From Gammaproteobacteria bacterium (GTDB lineage Bacteria > Pseudomonadota > Gammaproteobacteria > UWMA-0217): a stretch of 14,169 nucleotides of DNA. The position numbers and the translations under genes are program-made. This document shows, in pieces, positions 9,973-14,169 of the stretch. Where the stretch lies: positions 1-14,169 of the forward strand of contig DRPO01000164.1 of assembly GCA_011330835.1 (NCBI GenBank), in the 5' to 3' direction. Below the pieces are notes generated by a model that was not told the DNA's origin, searched no databases, and saw only the letters and a program-made list of their open reading frames with translations. The first letter of the stretch is position 1. Each line of letters opens with the position of its first letter.

Positions 9973-10116
9973 GTAACTCTCTATAGCGCATGTCGGTTGT
10001 CATGCGATCGGGCTATCGATCGGCGAAACGGCTGATTGGCGGGCTTGTCCGGTGGATTCTCTTGCGAGTTCTCCGGCGAACCCTGGTCCGGATTCCCAAA
10101 AATGAGAATAGAGAGC

Positions 10117-10122
10117 GGAGAG
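10117..10122 (+). promoter_or_regulatory. Ribosome binding site deciding the Sel1 start
   Basis: GGAGAG, with its GGAG core five bases before the GTG at 10126. It favours GTG 10126 over the more upstream ATG at 10102 and over the ATGs at 10138, 10141 and 10147. Confidence 0.5.
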
Positions 10123-10125
10123 AGC

Positions 10126-10689
10126 GTGGCGATAGCGATGATGACAATGATTAAGAGAGCGAGTTACCTGTACGCGACGATTGCCTTTCTGGCCGGGCCG
10201 CCGGTGATGGCGGAGGACAACCAGGCGATCCACGCGCGCGCGTTGGCGGCTTACCAGGCGGAGAACCTGTTCGTCGCCATGAACCTGCTGGAGAAGCCCG
10301 CGCGGGAGGGATACACCCCGTCGATGGTGCTGCTCGCCTATATCCTCGACAAGGCGGAAGAGAACGAGCGGGCGTTCTCGCTCTATCAACGCGCCGCGGC
10401 GCGTGGCGACCCGGAGGCGATGCATGGGCTGGCCGGTATGTATCTCTCGGGCGAGGGGGTGAAGCAGAATCAGGCCCGGGGGTATGCGCTGATGGAAGCC
10501 GCCGGCAGGAAAGGGTTGGTGAAATCGATGCGCGCGATGGCGATGAATTACCAGCGCGGGGCTCCGGGCCTGAAGGCCGATGCGCGCAAGGCGCGCATGT
10601 GGTGGGAGATGGCCGCCGCCGCGGGCGACAAGACCGCCATCGAAAAGCTCGCGGAAATGGACATGGCGGCGAAGGGGGTGGAGCGGTGA
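10126..10689 (+). CDS. Secreted Sel1/TPR-like repeat protein
   Basis: 187 residues from the GTG at 10126. The N terminus gives a classical signal peptide (charged IKR around 9-11, hydrophobic 12-25, likely cut after VMA at 29), so the mature protein is periplasmic or exported. Sel1-like helical repeats follow: about 82-115 (AFSLYQRAAARGDPEAMHGL and GEGVKQN), 116-151 and 152-180 (KARMWWEMAAAAGDKTAI). An earlier half-repeat lies near 35-70. Sel1 repeats are protein-protein scaffolds. The gene is first in the operon driven by the sigma-54 promoter, and its stop overlaps the next start (GTGA). Starts at 10102 or 10138-10147 remain possible; all keep the signal peptide and repeats. No partner can be named from sequence. 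Confidence 0.85.
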   Translation: MAIAMMTMIKRASYLYATIAFLAGPPVMAEDNQAIHARALAAYQAENLFVAMNLLEKPAREGYTPSMVLLAYILDKAEENERAFSLYQRAAARGDPEAMHGLAGMYLSGEGVKQNQARGYALMEAAGRKGLVKSMRAMAMNYQRGAPGLKADARKARMWWEMAAAAGDKTAIEKLAEMDMAAKGVER

Positions 10690-11852
10690 ACGGGATGCGA
10701 TCTCTCGCGGTTGTCATGCTGGCGGGCTGTGGTCTGGCGTGGGTGCTGTTTGGCGCGGGCTGTTCGGAACGGTCCGCGGATGGCGGGGACGATAACGCGT
10801 CGAAGGCGCCGCCGGCCCGGGCCGAGGCCGCGCAAGCCGTCACTGCCCAATCCACCGAGCGCCTGCCCGTGGTGCTGGAGGTCTTTGGCGTCGGCAAACA
10901 GGTCTACGTGCGATCACTGGCGCTGGACAAGGCCGCCAACAGCCTGTGGGTCGGCACCTCCGTGGGCGTGCATGAGATCGACCTGGCGGATCGCGGCATC
11001 AAGCACACCTTCACGCGCAAGGACGGGTTGGCGAATGAATACGTATTCGCGATCTTTGTCGATCGTCATGGTTACAAATGGTTCGGCACCAACGCCGGCG
11101 GCGCCACGCGCTACAAGGATGGAGACTGGAAGACCTATTTCCCGATGCACGGTCTGGCCGATTACTGGGTCTATTCCTTCGCCAGCCAGGCCGATGGCAC
11201 GCTGTGGATAGGCACCTGGGCCGGCGCGAACCGTGTCGATCCGGTATCCGGGAAGTTCACCACCTACGTGAAGGAACTGGTGAACGAGTGGGTCTATGGC
11301 CTGGCGGTGGACTCGCACGATCGGGTGTGGTTCGGCACCGAGGGCGGCATCAGCCGCTTCGATGGCCAGCGCTGGCAATCCTGGACGCACGACGATGGCC
11401 TGGGCGCGCCGAATCCGGATGGACGACCAGCAAGCCGGAACACCGGGCTGGGCACTCGTTCGCGGCACGATCTGGGCGTGATGTCCGGCGGCCAGGCAAC
11501 CTACAACCCGAACTATGTCTTCTCGCTGGCGATCACCGAGGGCGACGTGGTCTGGGCGGGCACCTGGGGCGGCGGCGTGAGCCGCTTCGATGGCAAGCAG
11601 TGGCGCAACTATACAATGCGTGATGGCCTGGCGGGGGATATCGTCTATGCGGTGATGCAGGCCAGCGATGGCGCGATGTGGTTCGGTACCAACCGGGGCA
11701 TCTCCCGTTTCGATGGTGAACACTGGCAGAATTTCAATCTTCATCACGGTCTTCCCGATCTGAACATCTATACGCTGGCGGAAACGCCCAACGGCGATGT
11801 CTGGGCGGGTACCCGAGGCGCCGTGGTACGCATCGGTCTGAAAGCACAATGA
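10686..11852 (+). CDS. Seven-bladed beta-propeller lipoprotein (Reg_prop type), copy 1
   Basis: 388 residues from a GTG that overlaps the Sel1 stop (GTGA); an ATG at 10695 with GGAG 11 bases upstream is an equally fair start. The signal region has two Cys in lipobox-like settings (LAGC at about 12-15, GAGC at about 23-26), the second more plausible by length. A low-complexity Ala/Asp linker (about 27-60) leads to seven WxGT-type blade repeats beginning near 87, 131, 173, 214, 289, 331 and 372. Each is accompanied by DGL and [SR]RFDG-type strands, as in the two-component-regulator propeller family. Blades 4 and 5 are separated by an insertion (about 236-275) ending in YNPNY. There is no transmembrane, kinase or haem motif, so it is a free-standing envelope propeller. 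It is a tandem paralogue of the next gene. Confidence 0.88.
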   Translation: MNGMRSLAVVMLAGCGLAWVLFGAGCSERSADGGDDNASKAPPARAEAAQAVTAQSTERLPVVLEVFGVGKQVYVRSLALDKAANSLWVGTSVGVHEIDLADRGIKHTFTRKDGLANEYVFAIFVDRHGYKWFGTNAGGATRYKDGDWKTYFPMHGLADYWVYSFASQADGTLWIGTWAGANRVDPVSGKFTTYVKELVNEWVYGLAVDSHDRVWFGTEGGISRFDGQRWQSWTHDDGLGAPNPDGRPASRNTGLGTRSRHDLGVMSGGQATYNPNYVFSLAITEGDVVWAGTWGGGVSRFDGKQWRNYTMRDGLAGDIVYAVMQASDGAMWFGTNRGISRFDGEHWQNFNLHHGLPDLNIYTLAETPNGDVWAGTRGAVVRIGLKAQ

Positions 11853-11855
11853 TCC

Positions 11856-11860
11856 GGGGA
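11856..11860 (+). promoter_or_regulatory. Ribosome binding site deciding the propeller 2 start
   Basis: GGGGA six bases before the ATG at 11867. It favours that start over the ATG at 11849, which overlaps the previous stop (ATGA) but has no good ribosome site. Confidence 0.5.
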
Positions 11861-11866
11861 ATCGAG

Positions 11867-13105
11867 ATGTCGAGAATCACATACCTTGGCCGCGTTGTCG
11901 GCCTGGCCATTCTGTTTGTCGGGCTGCCGGCTTGTGGCGACAAGGCGCCCGAAGGGGAAGGCCACGCGGCGAAGCTTGCTGCCGTCGCGGTTTCGACGCC
12001 ACCCGCCGGCACGCCCAAACCGCCCGCCGTTCACGCCGGGGTCGGGAATCCCCACCCCGGGCTGGATCTCGCGGCGGCGAAGCAGCGTCCCCGATTCGCC
12101 CAGTTTCGCGTGGGCAACCGGAACGTCAAATCCATGCTCGCCGACGGCGAGATTCTCTGGGTAGGCACATCGGGCGGCGTCATCCGGTATGACACGCGCA
12201 ACGAGGACTACCGCCTCTACGACGTGCGCTCGGGCCTGTTGTCGAACGGTATCTTTCACCTGAGCAAGCTGGGCGAAAAGCTGGTCGTCGGCACCTACGG
12301 CGGCGGGCTTTCGCTGTTCGATCCCGGAACGCAACAATGGCAGAACTACAACATCCAGCACCAGTTGGCGGACTCCTTCGTCTACGATTTCCAGCGCATG
12401 GACAACGGCGACATCTGGATCGCGACCTGGTCGGGCGCCAACCGCATCCGCGGCGGCAGACTGGACGATCCAAAGGCATGGGATACCTTCACCGTGAAGA
12501 ACACCGGTGGTGGCCTGCCGAACGACTGGGTGTACGGCTTGGAGAAGGGGCGTGATGGTGAACTGTGGCTGGCCACCGAGGGTGGCCTCGCGTGGTTCAA
12601 GGATGGCGAATGGCGTCACTGGAAGCACGAGGACGGGCTGGGCGAGGATTACGACAAGGTGAAGGATCAGATCAAGTTCTTCCGCGACCCGGCGAAGGAA
12701 TCCAGTCATCATGCCCGGCAGAAGGTCGAGATGGGCCTGACCAAGGTCGATATCGCCTACAACCCGAACTACATCGTCGCGCTGCACGTGGATGAACAGG
12801 GTATCGTCTGGGCCGGCACCTGGGGCGGCGGCCTGGCGCGTTTCGACGGCAAGCGCTGGACCAACTACACCGTGAGCGACGGCCTGCCGGCCAATCATAT
12901 CTTCATGCTGGATGCCGCCGCCAACGGGGATCTCTGGGTCGGCACCAGCCAGGGCCTGGCGCGCTTCGACGGCAAGCGCTTCAAGGTCTATACCGTGCAT
13001 GACGGACTGGTGGCGAATAATGTATTCTCCATGGCCAGGGCCGAAGACGGCAGCTATTGGTTCGGCGGCTTCGGAGGCGTGACCCACATGACCGGCCTGA
13101 AGTAG
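11867..13105 (+). CDS. Seven-bladed beta-propeller lipoprotein (Reg_prop type), copy 2
   Basis: 412 residues. The lipoprotein signal is clear: a hydrophobic segment and lipobox LPAC with Cys23, followed by Gly, so sorting to the outer membrane is plausible. A Pro/Ala-rich linker (about 27-75) precedes seven blades with repeats at about 97 (LWVGTSGG), 139, 183, 233, 314 (VWAGTWGGG), 356 and 398. The long insertion between blades 4 and 5 (about 256-300), charged and with HH at 281-282, ends in AYNPNYI, matching copy 1 in place and in its last residues. The two genes are thus a diverged tandem duplication with the same architecture. The start at 11867 leaves a 14-base gap; using 11849 would add six residues before the signal. 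Function unknown; a role as binding partner or scaffold for exported redox proteins is inference. Confidence 0.9.
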   Translation: MSRITYLGRVVGLAILFVGLPACGDKAPEGEGHAAKLAAVAVSTPPAGTPKPPAVHAGVGNPHPGLDLAAAKQRPRFAQFRVGNRNVKSMLADGEILWVGTSGGVIRYDTRNEDYRLYDVRSGLLSNGIFHLSKLGEKLVVGTYGGGLSLFDPGTQQWQNYNIQHQLADSFVYDFQRMDNGDIWIATWSGANRIRGGRLDDPKAWDTFTVKNTGGGLPNDWVYGLEKGRDGELWLATEGGLAWFKDGEWRHWKHEDGLGEDYDKVKDQIKFFRDPAKESSHHARQKVEMGLTKVDIAYNPNYIVALHVDEQGIVWAGTWGGGLARFDGKRWTNYTVSDGLPANHIFMLDAAANGDLWVGTSQGLARFDGKRFKVYTVHDGLVANNVFSMARAEDGSYWFGGFGGVTHMTGLK

Positions 13106-13155
13106 GTATGCTCCACAGCCGGGAGAGGTAGATCCGATCGTGAAAGTCTACAGTG

Positions 13156-13611
13156 ATGGATGAGTTCTTCAATTGGGACGACGACCTGCTGATCGGCGTT
13201 GCCGACCTGGACGAGCAGCACGAGGCCTGCGCTCGCCTGCTGGAACGCCTGTTCCGGGTGCTGTTCGAGGCGGAGAACAGCGGGGATTCGCTGCCTTCGA
13301 CCTCGATCGCCGAACTGAGCCGCTTGTTCGAAGACCTCCATGCGCTGATTTCAGAGCACTTCCTGGAAGAAGAAACGCTCATGCGGGAGGTCGATTTTCC
13401 CGGGCGTGACAACCATATACGCGAGCACAACATGCTGCGCGCGGAGTTGCTTCACTACAAGGGGACGTTGCTGCATCAGGATGGCGGTCTGGACATCAAG
13501 ATGTTGATGCGGCTGAAGAAGTGGTTTGTCTCGCATATCGTGCACAAAGACCGGGATTTCGCCGATTTTCTCAAGACACGCGAACAGTTGGCGTCCCTGC
13601 GGAAGGGATGA
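13156..13611 (+). CDS. Bacteriohemerythrin
   Basis: 151 residues, a normal length for single-domain bacteriohemerythrins. All seven di-iron ligands are in place: H22 (DEQH), H68 and E72 (EHFLEEE), H87 and H91 (HIREH), H127 and D132 (HIVHKD). Such proteins bind oxygen, and sometimes NO, reversibly and buffer or deliver it. No signal peptide is seen, so it is cytoplasmic. GTG at 13153 directly precedes the ATG and could be used instead; the ribosome site is weak (GAAAG at 13142-13146). It lies 50 bases after the propeller gene with no terminator between, so it may share the sigma-54 transcript. Confidence 0.93.
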   Translation: MDEFFNWDDDLLIGVADLDEQHEACARLLERLFRVLFEAENSGDSLPSTSIAELSRLFEDLHALISEHFLEEETLMREVDFPGRDNHIREHNMLRAELLHYKGTLLHQDGGLDIKMLMRLKKWFVSHIVHKDRDFADFLKTREQLASLRKG

Positions 13612-13734
13612 CGGGCCGACTGATGTCGCCGGTTTCCGGTACTCTGCAAGCGAGTGGCAATCACTCACCCGAGCATAGCCTACGCCATCCAAACCCCGGA
13701 ACTCGCACGCACCTTTTTGCCCGATACTCGTGGG

Positions 13735-13757
13735 GGAGGCAGCACTGCCCAGCCTCC
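13735..13757. terminator. Hairpin, possible terminator of the hemerythrin transcript
   Basis: GGAGGC (13735-13740) and GCCTCC (13752-13757) form a perfect 6-bp stem with an 11-base loop. No T-run follows directly, so factor-independent termination is uncertain. The fold-back element begins immediately after it. Confidence 0.35.
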
Positions 13758-13760
13758 TAG

Positions 13761-13920
13761 GAGCCTGTCGGATTATGGATGAATCTACTGCGAAGATGGG
13801 CGAGCGGTCCAAATATCCCCGTTTTTTCGTTACATAGGTCCACTATGCGCCTCAAAACCGGGAACATTTGGCCTCGCTCTCCCACCTCCTCGCTACGATC
13901 CCCCATAACCCGACAGACTC
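13761..13920. mobile_element. 160-bp MITE-like fold-back element with CTAG flanks
   Basis: The left end GAGCCTGTCGG and the right end CCGACAGACTC are inverted repeats with one mismatch. The similarity continues inward for most of each arm: left TTATGG, GATGGG, GAGCGG and CCAAAT match their counterparts on the reverse complement of the right arm. The centre closes on CATAG-GTCCA-CTATG (around 13832-13846). Identical CTAG sequences flank it (13757-13760 and 13921-13924), consistent with a 4-bp target duplication. There is no transposase, so it would be a non-autonomous element moved in trans by an insertion sequence sharing these ends. Confidence 0.72.
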
Positions 13921-14044
13921 CTAGAGTCCGAGGTTTGAGTGCGGAGGCGATAAAGAATTTGCGCACGGCTGATCCCCGCCGGGCTTTTCGGTATCATGTG
14001 CCGGCAAACGGGGGATTTCCGAGAACGGATGGAGTGGTAACAGA

Positions 14045-14169
14045 ATGATAACAGTCATAGGCAGTCTAAAGGGTGGCTCGGGCAAGAGTACCGTGACCTT
14101 CAATCTGGGCGTATGGCTCAGCATGGCGGGCCAGTCGGTGCAGTTGATCGATCTCGATCCGCAGGCGAC
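14045..14169 (+). CDS. ParA/MinD-family ATPase (3' partial)
   Basis: 41 codons before the window end. The deviant Walker A motif KGGSGKST follows a beta-strand (MITVIGSL), and LIDLDPQA is the Walker A' region typical of ParA-type ATPases. GGAG at 14031-14034 is 10 bases before the ATG. These proteins partition plasmids or chromosomes, or position cell structures. The gene is separated from the cytochrome locus by the fold-back element and probably belongs to a different unit. The ParB partner and C-terminal part are outside the window. Confidence 0.9.
   Translation, partial: MITVIGSLKGGSGKSTVTFNLGVWLSMAGQSVQLIDLDPQA

Larger units (their letters stand above)
9827..10125. other. Intergenic regulatory region (299 bases)
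   Basis: No gene is credible here. It holds a weak GCCC/GGGC hairpin just after the regulator stop (9828-9841, no T-run) and a GC-rich hairpin around 9865-9884. Also present are a perfect 10-bp palindrome (9888-9897), a sigma-54 promoter (9957-9972) and a leader of about 140 bases that contains an inverted CGATCG pair (10005-10022). The coding frame that reads into this region from the Sel1 gene lacks a good ribosome site and a signal peptide at its far start. Confidence 0.7.
13612..14044. other. Intergenic region (433 bases) with small hairpins and a fold-back element
   Basis: No coding sequence is supported: the frames here lack ribosome sites and known motifs. Contents are a small perfect hairpin GAGTG-GCAAT-CACTC (13652-13666), a GGAGGC/GCCTCC hairpin (13735-13757), a fold-back element (13761-13920) and the upstream region of the ParA gene. 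AT content is higher than in the genes, and base use differs from the coding blocks. Confidence 0.75.

Noticed and set aside
10051..10066. Second sigma-54-like site (GGTGGATTCTCTTGC)
   Set aside because: The GG and GC elements are 8 or 11 bases apart instead of 10, so it is not a functional match.
13140..13163. Seven-codon frame GTG-AAA-GTC before the hemerythrin gene as a leader peptide
   Set aside because: Too short, no codon pattern suggesting attenuation, and no clear ribosome site for it.
13935..13997. Sigma-70 promoter for the ParA gene (TTGAGT or TTGCGC with TATCAT)
   Set aside because: No -35/-10 pair has a 16-18 base spacer; the best pair is 27 bases apart.
13779..14048. 89-codon open frame across the fold-back element
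   Set aside because: It runs through the inverted repeat, has no ribosome site or motif and ends at the ParA start.

Overview
The window is a GC-rich (roughly 60-65 %), densely packed stretch with all credible genes on the + strand. Codon bias, a System II (ResB/CcsA) cytochrome maturation set and an NtrC/sigma-54 regulatory pair suggest a proteobacterium, probably a respiratory or chemolithotrophic gamma- or betaproteobacterium. The genus cannot be read from this sequence alone.

Region 1 (2-6198) is a c-type cytochrome production and electron-transfer operon. A 5'-truncated multiheme cytochrome c with nine visible CXXCH motifs and a Gly-rich, Cys-containing tail is followed by ResB-like and CcsA-like haem-ligation proteins. 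Next come a 12-TM protein resembling haem-copper oxidase subunit I but without the usual TM7 His pair, a membrane-anchored TPR protein and a TlpA/ResA-like thioredoxin lipoprotein. Almost every gene overlaps its neighbour (TGATG, ATGA, GTGA junctions), so this looks like one translationally coupled transcript.

Region 2 (6195-9826) continues the overlaps into a two-component system. It has a membrane histidine kinase with a periplasmic sensor, a Cys-rich PAS and a second PAS, plus a full NtrC-type sigma-54 activator.

Region 3 (9827-13611) starts with a 299-base gap holding a near-consensus sigma-54 promoter (GG-N10-GC, 9957-9972). It faces an operon of a secreted Sel1-repeat protein and two tandem paralogous seven-bladed Reg_prop-type beta-propeller lipoproteins. 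A bacteriohemerythrin follows after a 50-base gap.

Region 4 (13612-14169) holds a 433-base gap with a 160-bp fold-back, MITE-like element flanked by CTAG, then the start of a ParA/MinD-type ATPase cut by the window end.

Working model (inference): the cytochrome operon makes a multiheme electron conduit and its own maturation machinery. The co-transcribed kinase/regulator pair senses a redox or ligand signal and switches on, through sigma-54, the cell-envelope propeller/Sel1 proteins, which may assemble with, export or scaffold the multiheme cytochrome. The whole resembles an extracellular-electron-transfer or cytochrome-filament type locus, but no porin or filament protein is visible here.
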